Assembly (NCBI GenBank): GCA_023392185.1
Contig: JAEVZP010000213.1
Span: forward strand, 1-8,371
DNA length: 8,371 bases
Source: Bacteroidota bacterium
GTDB lineage: Bacteria; Bacteroidota; Bacteroidia; Chitinophagales; Chitinophagaceae
Direction of reading: 5' to 3'
Shown piece after piece: positions 1 through 5,239 of this stretch; the first letter of the stretch is position 1; every line of letters begins with the position of its first letter. The notes beneath the pieces were generated by a model. That model worked only from the letters and a program-made list of their open reading frames with translations. It ran no database searches and had not been told where the DNA came from. The translations under genes and the position numbers were made by a program.

Positions 1-2
1 AA

Positions 3-197
3 GACGTGACCAAACCTGTGGTGTTCGACGTGCTGTATGGCGGGATGGCGAAAGACCAGAAAGGCGGCGAAAAAGTAGGTTTTATGGCCACGGCTACCAT
101 CAACCGGCTGGATTACAACATCAACTACGACCCCACCGGACAAGGCGTGGCCAAGAACGTAGAAATCAAAATCTACACCGAGCTGGCCAAGCAATAA
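3..197 (+). CDS. YceI-family protein, C-terminal part (5' end cut by window)
   Basis: This is the last 64 residues of a YceI-like protein; the frame is open to the left edge, so the true start lies outside. YceI proteins are usually about 170-200 residues and form a lipocalin-like beta-barrel that binds isoprenoid-type lipids, commonly in the periplasm. The visible part has the family's C-terminal pattern: a VTKPVVFDV strand, then VGFMATATINRLDYNINY, then a charged closing strand (VEIKIYTEL). Those strands support the family call, but the signal peptide and N-terminal half cannot be seen. A doxX-family gene follows after 35 bp on the same strand, and the two may be co-transcribed (inference). 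The ligand is unknown. Confidence 0.85.
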   Translation, partial: DVTKPVVFDVLYGGMAKDQKGGEKVGFMATATINRLDYNINYDPTGQGVAKNVEIKIYTELAKQ

Positions 198-205
198 AGC
201 GGACC

Positions 206-221
206 TTTTTTCCGGAAAAAA
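206..221. repeat. 16-bp perfect palindrome with TTCCGGAA core
   Basis: Six T, CCGG, then six A form a perfect 16-bp palindrome in the 35-bp gap between the YceI gene and the doxX-family gene. It is one of the longest members of the dispersed TTCCGGAA family in this window. It has no loop, so it is a poor hairpin candidate and looks more like a DNA-level site. Confidence 0.8.
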
Positions 222-232
222 CCTCTTTTTTT

Positions 233-634
233 ATGAACCGAAACTTCGCTGCCGGGCTTTTGCTGCTGCGGCTCGCTACCGGCGGACTGATGCTGTTTCA
301 CGGCGTTGCCAAGTTGCAGAAAGGCGTTTTCGGCATGGGCAGTATGCTGCAATCCAAAGGCATTCCGGCCTTTGTGGCCTATGGTGTGTATGTGGGCGAA
401 GTGCTGGCGCCGCTGCTGTTGATGATTGGTTTCCGCAGCCGCATGGCCGCTTTGCTGATTGCCTTCACGATGGTCGTGGCCGTGGCTACGGCGCACCCGG
501 AAGACATTGGCAAACTATCGGACAGCGGTGCGTGGGCGATTGAACTACCCGCCTTGTTTTTCTTTAATTCCATTGTGCTTTTCTGTACCGGCGCGGGGCC
601 GTTAGCTGTTTCGCGCAGCAGTCGCTGGGATTAG
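233..634 (+). CDS. DoxX-family inner-membrane protein
   Basis: A 133-residue, very hydrophobic protein of the DoxX family, which has four membrane helices and about this length. Helices can be placed near residues 5-24, 44-66, 70-87 and 100-120. The family's early signature is visible: LLLRLATGGLMLFHGVAKL, with Arg13 in helix 1 and the HG..K turn after it. GEVLAPLLLMIGFRSRMAAL, spanning the end of helix 2 and the start of helix 3, also fits. DoxX-like proteins have been tied to thiosulfate:quinone oxidoreductase in an archaeon and to redox stress in some bacteria, but most members have no proven role. The ATG start is preceded by a T-rich run with no Shine-Dalgarno. It lies 35 bp after the YceI gene and may share its transcript. 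Confidence 0.88.
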   Translation: MNRNFAAGLLLLRLATGGLMLFHGVAKLQKGVFGMGSMLQSKGIPAFVAYGVYVGEVLAPLLLMIGFRSRMAALLIAFTMVVAVATAHPEDIGKLSDSGAWAIELPALFFFNSIVLFCTGAGPLAVSRSSRWD

Positions 635-742
635 ACCTTTCCGGAAAAACAGCTTTTAGAATAGGTTGGAAAGAGGGTTGGCGGCTGCTTGCAGCGCTGG
701 CTCTCTTTTCTTTTTTGGAAAGTCAGATAAAGTAGAAAATAT

Positions 743-832
743 TTCGGCAAGCCAGCCCTTCGGCAAGCCAGCCCTTCGGCAAGCCAGCCCTTCGACAAGC
801 CAGCCCTTCGACAAGCCAGCCCTTCGACAAGC
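743..832. repeat. Tandem array of 16-bp units, 5.6 copies
   Basis: Five full 16-bp units begin at 743, 759, 775, 791 and 807, and a partial unit begins at 823. The unit is TTCGRCAAGCCAGCCC. The first three copies have TTCGGC and the last three TTCGAC; the other positions are identical. The last, partial copy runs directly into the REP-like unit at 820-838, and the array unit contains the same CCCTTCGACAAGC string. The array therefore looks like slippage or amplification of one end of the REP element. The lack of length variation and of distinct spacers argues against CRISPR. Confidence 0.92.
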
Positions 833-902
833 TCAGGGTGACACAGAAGATGTTATCATTCGCTGTTTACAAAATGCGTGTCAGGCTGAGCTTGTCGAAG
901 CC
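820..902. repeat. Inverted pair of REP-like units (BIME-like)
   Basis: Two related 19-bp units lie in opposite orientation: 820-838 reads CCCTTCGACAAGCTCAGGG, and the reverse complement of 884-902 reads GGCTTCGACAAGCTCAGCC. Both are followed outward from the unit by TGACAC (839-844 and the complement of 878-883), so the arms can also pair with each other across a loop of about 33 nt. Each unit has its own short terminal stem, CCCT/AGGG in one and GGCT/AGCC in the other. This is the layout of repetitive extragenic palindromes. From general knowledge, strings like CTTCGACAAGCTCAG are common intergenic repeats in many bacterial genomes. Confidence 0.85.
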
Positions 903-993
903 CGCATAGGATGCCTTTTTAGTCCAATTTTACTTTAGCTACAGCCGCTTGCCGTTACCTTCGCCCCGCTTTCAAAAAGGGCTTTTGGGAACA

Positions 994-1039
994 AAATTTC
1001 CGGAAATTTCCTTTTTTGAAACCACATTTTTCCGGAAAA
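994..1039. repeat. Two extended TTCCGGAA palindromes upstream of anmK
   Basis: A perfect 16-bp palindrome (AAATTTCCGGAAATTT, 994-1009) is followed 18 bp later by TTTTCCGGAAAA (1028-1039). The second one lies between the proposed -33 and -7 promoter elements of anmK. The spacing from centre to centre is 32 bp, about three helical turns. A regulatory role is possible, but the same core is scattered through the window, including inside genes, so this may simply be part of a genome-wide repeat. Confidence 0.75.
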
Positions 1040-1049
1040 TTTATCTTTA
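1015..1049 (+). promoter_or_regulatory. Putative anmK promoter (TTTG-N23-TATCTTTA)
   Basis: TTTG at 1015-1018 and TATCTTTA at 1042-1049 are separated by 23 bp. They fit the Bacteroidota sigma-ABfr type consensus TTTG-N(17-23)-TAnnTTTG except for the last base. The -7 element ends 7 nt before the GTG start of anmK, so transcription would begin at or near the start codon. A second match, TACCTTCG at 956-963 with TTTA 18 bp upstream, could give a longer transcript. Confidence 0.5.
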
Positions 1050-1056
1050 AAAGCCT

Positions 1057-2136
1057 GTGATTTACTCTGTTATCGGCCTGATGTCGGGCTCTTCGCTGGA
1101 TGGATTGGATATTGCTTTAGTGGAACTTACCGAGCAGCGCGGGGCCTGGAGCTATGCGTTTATGGCCACCGAATGCGTGCCGTATTCCCCGGAATGGAGC
1201 GCCGATTTGGTGCGTGCCCCGCAAATGGCTGTGCCGGATTTTTTACGGCTGCACACGCGTTACGGACAGTATCTGGGCGAGCAGGTAACGGCTTTTATCG
1301 AAAGAAATAATTTGCACCACAAAGTGCATTTTATTGCTTCGCACGGCCACACGGTTTTTCATGAGCCGGCTACCAAAACCACTTCCCAAATCGGTTGCGG
1401 CGCGGCAATTGCGGCAGCTACCAGCCTTCCGGTCATCACCGATCTGCGCGCGCTGGATGTTGCGCTGGGCGGGCAGGGCGCGCCCATCGTCCCCATCGGC
1501 GACAAGCTGCTTTTTGGCCCATATCCTTATCTGCTCAACCTCGGCGGCATTGCCAACCTCACCATCCAAAACAGCGACAACCGGCTGGCGTTTGATATTG
1601 GCCCGGCTAACGCGGTGCTCAACCGGCTGGCGATGCGGGAAGGGAAAGCTTTTGATGAGGCCGGTGCGCTGGCGCAAAGTGGAAACCTGCTTCCCGAAGT
1701 AGTAGCAGCGCTGGATAGGGGCGATTATTTCCGGAAAATGCCGCCCAAAAGCCTTAGCAATGCCGAAGCGCTGGACCTCGGAAAGGTTGTTCTGGAAGAT
1801 GGGGCCGCTGCGACAACAGATCTGTTACATTCTTTCTCCCATCACCTGGCCGGACAAATTGCCGAAGCGGTGGCGTGGTTTGGAAATGGGGCGGGGGAGC
1901 TGCTCGTTACCGGCGGCGGGGCGCACAATGCGTTTTTGATTTCCCTGCTGCGCGAAAAGCTTCAACCATTGGGTGTTGAAGTAGTAATTCCGGAAAAAAG
2001 CCTCGTAGATTTTAAAGAAGCGCTTGTTATGGCCCTAATCGGAACGCTGCGCTGGCGCGAGGAAGAAAACGTACTGCAAGCCGTTACCGGCGCGGCGCGG
2101 AGCAGCGTGGGTGGGGCCTTGTGGCTGGGGAATTGA
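1057..2136 (+). CDS. anmK: Anhydro-N-acetylmuramic acid kinase
   Basis: AnmK cleaves the 1,6-anhydro ring of anhydro-N-acetylmuramic acid and phosphorylates it with ATP to MurNAc-6-phosphate, a cytoplasmic step of peptidoglycan recycling. At 359 residues it has normal length. Motifs in order: GLMSGSSLDGLD (residues 7-18, phosphate loop of the ASKHA fold); ASHGHTVFHEP (94-104); DLRALDVALGGQGAPIVP (129-146); FDIGPANAVLN (179-189), where Asp180 matches the catalytic Asp of the DxGPxN motif; TGGGAHN (285-291); and a final KEALVMALIG helix (320-329). The start is GTG, chosen because the family begins only a few residues before the GLMSG motif and a promoter-like element lies 7 nt upstream. No murQ partner is in the window. 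Two TTCCGGAA sites lie in the gene (1729, 1988). Nothing appears broken. Confidence 0.95.
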   Translation: MIYSVIGLMSGSSLDGLDIALVELTEQRGAWSYAFMATECVPYSPEWSADLVRAPQMAVPDFLRLHTRYGQYLGEQVTAFIERNNLHHKVHFIASHGHTVFHEPATKTTSQIGCGAAIAAATSLPVITDLRALDVALGGQGAPIVPIGDKLLFGPYPYLLNLGGIANLTIQNSDNRLAFDIGPANAVLNRLAMREGKAFDEAGALAQSGNLLPEVVAALDRGDYFRKMPPKSLSNAEALDLGKVVLEDGAAATTDLLHSFSHHLAGQIAEAVAWFGNGAGELLVTGGGAHNAFLISLLREKLQPLGVEVVIPEKSLVDFKEALVMALIGTLRWREEENVLQAVTGAARSSVGGALWLGN

Positions 2137-2151
2137 AGCGCAATGGTGGTG

Positions 2152-2197
2152 AGACTTGACAAGTCTATCTACAAGCTGTCCGAAGACTTGTCAAGTC
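2152..2197. repeat. Nested inverted repeat, possible 3' hairpin of anmK
   Basis: GACTTGACAAGTCT (2153-2166) and AGACTTGTCAAGTC (2184-2197) are perfect 14-bp inverted repeats with a 17-nt loop. Each arm is also nearly palindromic on its own, GACTTG-x-CAAGTC with only the central base unpaired. The structure can therefore fold as one long stem or as two small hairpins. It begins 16 nt after the anmK stop. No T-tract follows on the plus strand (AGGAAAAATC), so an intrinsic terminator is not clear; RNA 3'-end protection or a REP-type repeat is as likely. Confidence 0.8.
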
Positions 2198-2229
2198 AGG
2201 AAAAATCAGTTTCTCAAAAGAAGCGGAAA

Positions 2230-2442
2230 TTACTGTTTTGCTACCGGAGTCGTTTTTTCAACAAGCAGAGTCGCGTGACGAACAATTATACCAATAGCCT
2301 GTGGAATCTTCCTTAGATTCAAATCAAAGTCATCTCTGTAACAGAGGCTGCCATCGCCAGCGTCTGATAGGGATGTTAGGGCCGGTGCTACGTAAGAAAA
2401 AACGATTTCTTCAATTGGAGCGGTTATAGAACGGCCGCACAC
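2230..2442 (-). CDS. Doubtful small hypothetical ORF
   Basis: This open frame encodes 70 residues from a GTG start. Upstream on the minus strand there is AGGAG five nt before the GTG, which resembles a ribosome binding site, although this genome does not generally seem to use one. The protein has no motif, signal peptide or membrane segment I recognise. Its middle (YRDDFDLNLRKIPQAIGIIV) has a protein-like mix of residues. It sits alone in a gap, and its composition differs from the neighbouring genes. It may be a small unknown gene, a decayed remnant or a chance ORF; I lean toward chance or remnant. Confidence 0.15.
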   Translation of the reverse strand: MCGRSITAPIEEIVFSYVAPALTSLSDAGDGSLCYRDDFDLNLRKIPQAIGIIVRHATLLVEKTTPVAKQ

Positions 2443-2702
2443 GCTTTCTCCTGCTTTACGCTGTAAAGAAAGCGGTCATCTGAGCCCCGGAAAAAACCTG
2501 AGAAATTGACCCCCTTTTCTGGCAACTTTTACAGCATTTTCCGGAACCACATGGCGTCGCCTGCTCCCAGGCCTCGCTACACGGCTCCGGAATGGAAAGG
2601 GTAAAATGCTGCGTTTCCCTCTTTTAAAGATAAACAGTTCAAGGCAACGAAACTTCATAGCGTGCCGGTTCCATTGAAAAATGGAGCGCCATTTTCCGGA
2701 AA

Positions 2703-2760
2703 TCCAACGCTAACGGCTCCAACGGCGAAGCCTCCAACGCATAGCTCCAACGCCCAACGG
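2703..2760. repeat. Degenerate ~15-bp repeat around TCCAACG
   Basis: TCCAACG occurs at 2703, 2718, 2733 and 2746, with a further CCAACGG at 2754. The spacing is 15, 15, 13 and about 7 bp, and the bases between copies (GC/AG-rich, CTAACGGC, GCGAAGCC, CATAGC) are only loosely conserved. It ends 4 bp before the stop codon of the CoA-binding gene, which is transcribed toward it. It looks like a decayed tandem repeat; no function is evident. Confidence 0.6.
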
Positions 2761-2764
2761 GCCC

Positions 2765-3124
2765 TCAGTACTGTCCCGTTGCGAGCATCACCAGCGTACA
2801 CGCCTCAACTGTCTGAATATCGGCGTCTTCGGCCAATTGCTCTAATTCAGGATTTTCTGTTCCGGGGTTAAAAATAATGCGCTTGGGTTGGAGATGAATA
2901 ATGGCTTCATAATAAGGCCGTTGATTCATCGGATTGAGATAAAGCGTAACCGTATCTACTGAGCCCACTTCCGGAAATTCTTTGGTGATTTCAATGCCCA
3001 TCACCGCCGATTTTTTATTCCCTACCGCAATCACCGAATGACCACTGCGCAGCAAAGAAGCAACCGCTTTATAGCTATACCGCGCCGGATTATCAGACGC
3101 GCCCAGTACAAGTGTCTTTTTCAT
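2765..3124 (-). CDS. CoA-binding domain protein (CoA_binding_2, YccU-like)
   Basis: A 119-residue single-domain Rossmann-type protein of the CoA_binding_2 family, which is typically about 120-140 residues. Visible motifs: a glycine-rich nucleotide loop with the family's RYSYKAV signature (GASDNPARYSYKAV, residues 8-21); a second strand, HSVIAVGNK; DTVTLYLNPMNQRPYYEAI in the middle; KRIIFNPGTENPEL (81-94), the strongest family signature; and a CTLVML close near residue 108. Members bind CoA in structures, but their cellular role is largely unknown. The ATG is preceded on the minus strand by an A-rich leader (TAAAATAAA), typical of Bacteroidota genes without a Shine-Dalgarno. It is divergent from purM with a 134-bp gap. 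The protein is intact. Confidence 0.9.
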   Translation of the reverse strand: MKKTLVLGASDNPARYSYKAVASLLRSGHSVIAVGNKKSAVMGIEITKEFPEVGSVDTVTLYLNPMNQRPYYEAIIHLQPKRIIFNPGTENPELEQLAEDADIQTVEACTLVMLATGQY

Positions 3125-3242
3125 TTTATTTTAATGTGTTTGCCTTATGAGTTACAAACATCACGCCAGTCTGAGCTTGCAACCATTTAAATCCGCATCC
3201 TGGTTTGTAGAGAGGAGGCATACCTGGTCTCTACTCCTTTCC

Positions 3243-3250
3243 TACCTTCG
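3243..3250 (+). promoter_or_regulatory. Putative -7 element of purM (TACCTTCG)
   Basis: TACCTTCG matches TAnnTTTG except for C in place of the third T. It ends 8 nt before the purM ATG, which would put the transcription start at or within a few bases of the start codon. I find no TTTG at the expected -33 distance; the nearest, 3204-3207, is 35 bp away. The call rests on the element itself and on the same spacing seen in anmK and mtaB. Confidence 0.4.
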
Positions 3251-3258
3251 CGCTTCCC

Positions 3259-4434
3259 ATGCCGACCCCCGATAACCGTTATGCACTTCGCGGCGTTTCT
3301 GCCGGAAAAGAAGACGTTCACGCCGCTGTGGCCCGCCTCGACCACGGCCTTTTTCCCAAAGCGTTCTGCAAAATCTACCCCGACATCTGGGGCGGCGATC
3401 CGCAATATTGCAACCTGATGCACGCCGACGGCGCCGGAACCAAAGGCATTCTGGCGTACCTCTACTGGAAAGAAACCGGCGATATCTCCGTTTGGGAAGG
3501 TATTGCGATCGACGCTATTGTGATGAACACCGACGACCTGCTGTGCGTGGGCGCCACCGGGCCTTTTACCTATTCCTCCACCATTGGCCGCAACAAAGGG
3601 CTGATTCCGGGCGAAGTGCTTTCCCAAATCATCAACGGCACACAACGCTATTTTGATACACTGCGCCAATATGGTGTGGACATTACGTTTATGGGCGGCG
3701 AGACCGCCGACCTCGGCGATGCCGTGCGCACCATTGTAGTGGATGGAACCATGGCCTGCCGCATGAAGCGCGACGACCTTGTGACCACTGACAATCTCCG
3801 GCCCGGCAACGTGGTGGTTTCGCTTGCTTCCTATGGAAAAGCGGTGTATGAAGATGCCTACAACAGCGGTATCGGCTCGAACGGCCTCACCTCGGCGCGC
3901 CACGAAATGCTCAGTCATCACTACGCCGAAACTTTTCCGGAAAGCGTGGACCCGGCTTTACCAAAAGAAGTGGTTTACAATGGTAAATACCGCCTGACCG
4001 ACGCCACCGAAACCGGTTTGGATGTGGGAAGGCTGCTGCTTTCACCCACCCGCACCTACGCGCCCGTCGTGCTTCAGGTACTGCAACATTTCCGGAAAAA
4101 GATTCAGGGTATTATCCATTGCAGTGGCGGTGCCCAAAGCAAAATTCTGCATTACCTGCCTTCCCCGATGCGCGTGGTGAAAGACAATCTGCTGCCCGAG
4201 CCGCCGCTTTTCCGCATGATCCAGGAAGCCGCCGGCACCAGCTGGCAGGAAATGTACCAGGTCTTCAACATGGGGCAGCGACTGGAGATCTACACCGATG
4301 CTGAAACCGCTGCTGCGATCGTAGAGATTTCCGGAAAATTTGGCATCGAAGCTCAGATCAGTGGTCGGATAGAGGCCGCCGAAACCAAAGAAGTGATTGT
4401 GGAAAGCGCTCATGGCCGGTTTTTATATCATTAG
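3259..4434 (+). CDS. purM: Phosphoribosylformylglycinamidine cyclo-ligase (AIR synthase)
   Basis: PurM closes the imidazole ring of FGAM to AIR with ATP, the fifth step of de novo purine synthesis, in the cytoplasm. At 391 residues it is longer than the usual ~345 of PurM but matches the Bacteroidota form, which begins RYALRGVSAxKEDVH (here residues 7-21). Other motifs: HADGAGTK (55-62), the ATP/phosphate loop; NTDDLLCVGA (90-99), metal-binding acidic pair; GGETADLGD (146-154); GSNGLTSAR (206-214); SPTRTYAP (262-269); and FNMGQRLEIY (336-345). The usual HxTGGG loop appears as HCSGGAQSK (287-295), a variant I associate with this lineage's PurM. No Shine-Dalgarno precedes the ATG. It is transcribed alone and ends at a strong bidirectional terminator. 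Three TTCCGGAA sites lie in its second half. Confidence 0.95.
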   Translation: MPTPDNRYALRGVSAGKEDVHAAVARLDHGLFPKAFCKIYPDIWGGDPQYCNLMHADGAGTKGILAYLYWKETGDISVWEGIAIDAIVMNTDDLLCVGATGPFTYSSTIGRNKGLIPGEVLSQIINGTQRYFDTLRQYGVDITFMGGETADLGDAVRTIVVDGTMACRMKRDDLVTTDNLRPGNVVVSLASYGKAVYEDAYNSGIGSNGLTSARHEMLSHHYAETFPESVDPALPKEVVYNGKYRLTDATETGLDVGRLLLSPTRTYAPVVLQVLQHFRKKIQGIIHCSGGAQSKILHYLPSPMRVVKDNLLPEPPLFRMIQEAAGTSWQEMYQVFNMGQRLEIYTDAETAAAIVEISGKFGIEAQISGRIEAAETKEVIVESAHGRFLYH

Positions 4435-4455
4435 AACAGCCGCTTTTCCGGAAAA

Positions 4456-4498
4456 CCAATACACCCGTCAGGCTTCAGAAACCTGACGGGTGTATTGG
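4456..4498. terminator. Bidirectional terminator between purM and the lipoprotein gene
   Basis: A perfect 17-bp stem (4456-4472 with 4482-4498) closes a 9-nt loop, 21 nt after the purM stop and 19 nt beyond the lipoprotein gene stop on the other strand. On the minus strand the stem is followed directly by TTTTCC, giving a short T-tract; on the plus strand no T-tract follows. The TTTT belongs to the adjoining palindrome TTTTCCGGAAAA (4444-4455). The inner stem CCGTCAGG/CCTGACGG is shared with the terminator at 6554-6591. Confidence 0.85.
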
Positions 4499-4517
4499 TG
4501 TTGGCAATCCCCAAAAA

Positions 4518-5108
4518 CTACTTCAGCGGATTGGCTGTAATCTTATACTTATTCTCGAAGCGGATTTGCGTGCCTGCCGGCGGGATGGCGTTTACATCGG
4601 CCATAACCCGGATCGTCAGCGAGTCTTTGAGGAAATATTCTTTCAGATTGCTGCCGTCCACATCAAGCGGAACACCGTTCACCCCTTTGGGGAAAGGATT
4701 TTTTCTGGCTACCGGAATTTCCGGCAGGCCAGGTGCTGACAGGCGCAGTTCCACCGAGTTGAAAAAGTCCAAATTCTGACCTTCAGGCTTCAGTGGCAAC
4801 ATAGAAAAAGCATCCAGCTTGACAGAAACAAGCTTATCGGCGTTGGTCCCGTAGTCTTCCAGCGTTTTAGCAATCTCAGTTGGGAAAGTAAAGTAAAAAT
4901 CCGGCAACGTCGCACTGCCGCCCGGCACCGGAACCGGCGCCAGCGAGTCGGCGACGGTAGCGCTTTCCGGAAGTGCCACATCCATGGCATAGGGCTGAGT
5001 AAAAGTGATGTCCGCCAAGTTGGTGAGCTTGTCGAGCTTATCCTTACTACAGCTGGCAAGCGACAGGCCGGTTAGAGCAAAAAGAAAGGAGTACAGTGCT
5101 TTTTTCAT
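4518..5108 (-). CDS. Predicted lipoprotein of unknown function
   Basis: This 196-residue protein starts with a lipoprotein signal peptide: MKK, a hydrophobic run (ALYSFLFALTGLSL), then the lipobox LASC with Cys20 as the acylation site. The frame stays open 25 codons further upstream, but ATG at 5106-5108 is chosen because it gives this signal peptide and lies 22 nt after a consensus promoter element. The mature part is rich in alternating hydrophobic residues, suggesting beta strands, with segments such as NLDFFNSVELRLSAPGLPEIPVA and LKDSLTIRVMADV. No catalytic motif is seen and I do not recognise the family. It should be envelope-anchored; the +2 residue is Ser, and outer-membrane or surface placement cannot be read from sequence. 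It is divergent from mtaB and convergent with purM. Confidence 0.8.
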   Translation of the reverse strand: MKKALYSFLFALTGLSLASCSKDKLDKLTNLADITFTQPYAMDVALPESATVADSLAPVPVPGGSATLPDFYFTFPTEIAKTLEDYGTNADKLVSVKLDAFSMLPLKPEGQNLDFFNSVELRLSAPGLPEIPVARKNPFPKGVNGVPLDVDGSNLKEYFLKDSLTIRVMADVNAIPPAGTQIRFENKYKITANPLK

Positions 5109-5130
5109 AAGAAAATTATACGATAAGCTG

Positions 5131-5138
5131 CAAATGTA
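5131..5138 (-). promoter_or_regulatory. -7 promoter element of the lipoprotein gene (TACATTTG)
   Basis: On the minus strand TACATTTG is an exact match to the Bacteroidota -7 consensus TAnnTTTG, 22 nt before the chosen ATG. A TTTT at 5155-5158, 16 bp upstream on the minus strand, is a weak -33 candidate. This leader is longer than the 7-8 nt proposed for anmK, purM and mtaB. Confidence 0.6.
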
Positions 5139-5224
5139 GGCGGATGTGCTTATTAAAACAGGTACAGATAGAAAAATACCCACTTCCGGGTATTCTGCCT
5201 TAAAAGGAAATCTGTGAGGTATCG

Positions 5225-5232
5225 TAATTTCG
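5225..5232 (+). promoter_or_regulatory. Putative -7 element of mtaB (TAATTTCG)
   Basis: TAATTTCG differs from TAnnTTTG at one position and ends 7 nt before the mtaB ATG, the same spacing as at anmK. No good TTTG is found 17-23 bp upstream; CTTA at 5199-5202 is the nearest weak candidate. If used, the mRNA would be leaderless or nearly so. Confidence 0.45.
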
Positions 5233-5239
5233 CGGCGCG

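Larger units (their letters stand above)
635..1056. other. 422-bp non-coding gap rich in repeats
   Basis: There is no credible gene between the doxX-family stop and the anmK start. The gap contains a TTTCCGGAAA palindrome 3 nt after the doxX stop (638-647), a 16-bp tandem array (743-832), an inverted pair of REP-like units (820-838 and 884-902), two long TTCCGGAA palindromes (994-1039) and promoter-like elements. A 90-codon open frame at 666-938 is made largely of translated repeat and is not considered a gene. Confidence 0.75.
2137..2764. other. 628-bp gap with no convincing gene
   Basis: This gap separates the plus-strand anmK from the minus-strand CoA-binding gene, both reading into it. 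It looks more AT-rich than the flanking genes in its first half. It contains nested palindromes (2152-2197), two TTCCGGAA sites (2539-2546 and 2694-2701), a degenerate 15-bp repeat (2703-2760) and one doubtful minus-strand ORF (2230-2442). I see no RNA gene and no clear intrinsic terminator with a T-tract. Decayed gene remnants are possible but I cannot identify any. Confidence 0.6.

Noticed and set aside
743..902. Possible CRISPR array
   Set aside because: Units are contiguous 16-mers with no spacers, and the repeat is derived from a REP-like element; no cas gene is present.
666..938. 90-codon plus-strand ORF between the doxX-family gene and anmK
   Set aside because: Its sequence is mostly translated tandem repeat and REP unit (repeated PFDKPALRQ and QAELVEA-type strings), it has no plausible leader, and such peptides commonly arise by mis-annotation of these repeats.
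2202..2297. Plus-strand open stretch reading like EITVLLPESFFQQAESRDEQLYQ-stop, similar in feel to an antitoxin N-terminus
   Set aside because: It has no start codon, is only about 30 codons, and no toxin or continuing frame follows; the likeness is too weak to call a remnant.
2476..2658. 60-codon minus-strand ORF in the large gap
   Set aside because: Arg/Lys-rich chance translation across a TTCCGGAA site, with no motif or leader.
3160..3180. CTGAGCTTG string in the CoA-binding gene/purM gap resembling the REP core
   Set aside because: Only 9 bases match and the hairpin ends are missing, so it could be chance or a fully decayed unit.
3187..3921. 244-codon minus-strand ORF opposite purM
   Set aside because: It is a shadow of purM, which has full family motifs; the antisense translation has biased composition and no recognisable domain.
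4712..4724. Near-palindrome CCGGAATTTCCGG inside the lipoprotein gene
   Set aside because: It contains the half-sites in the wrong order and not the TTCCGGAA core, so it was not counted in the family.
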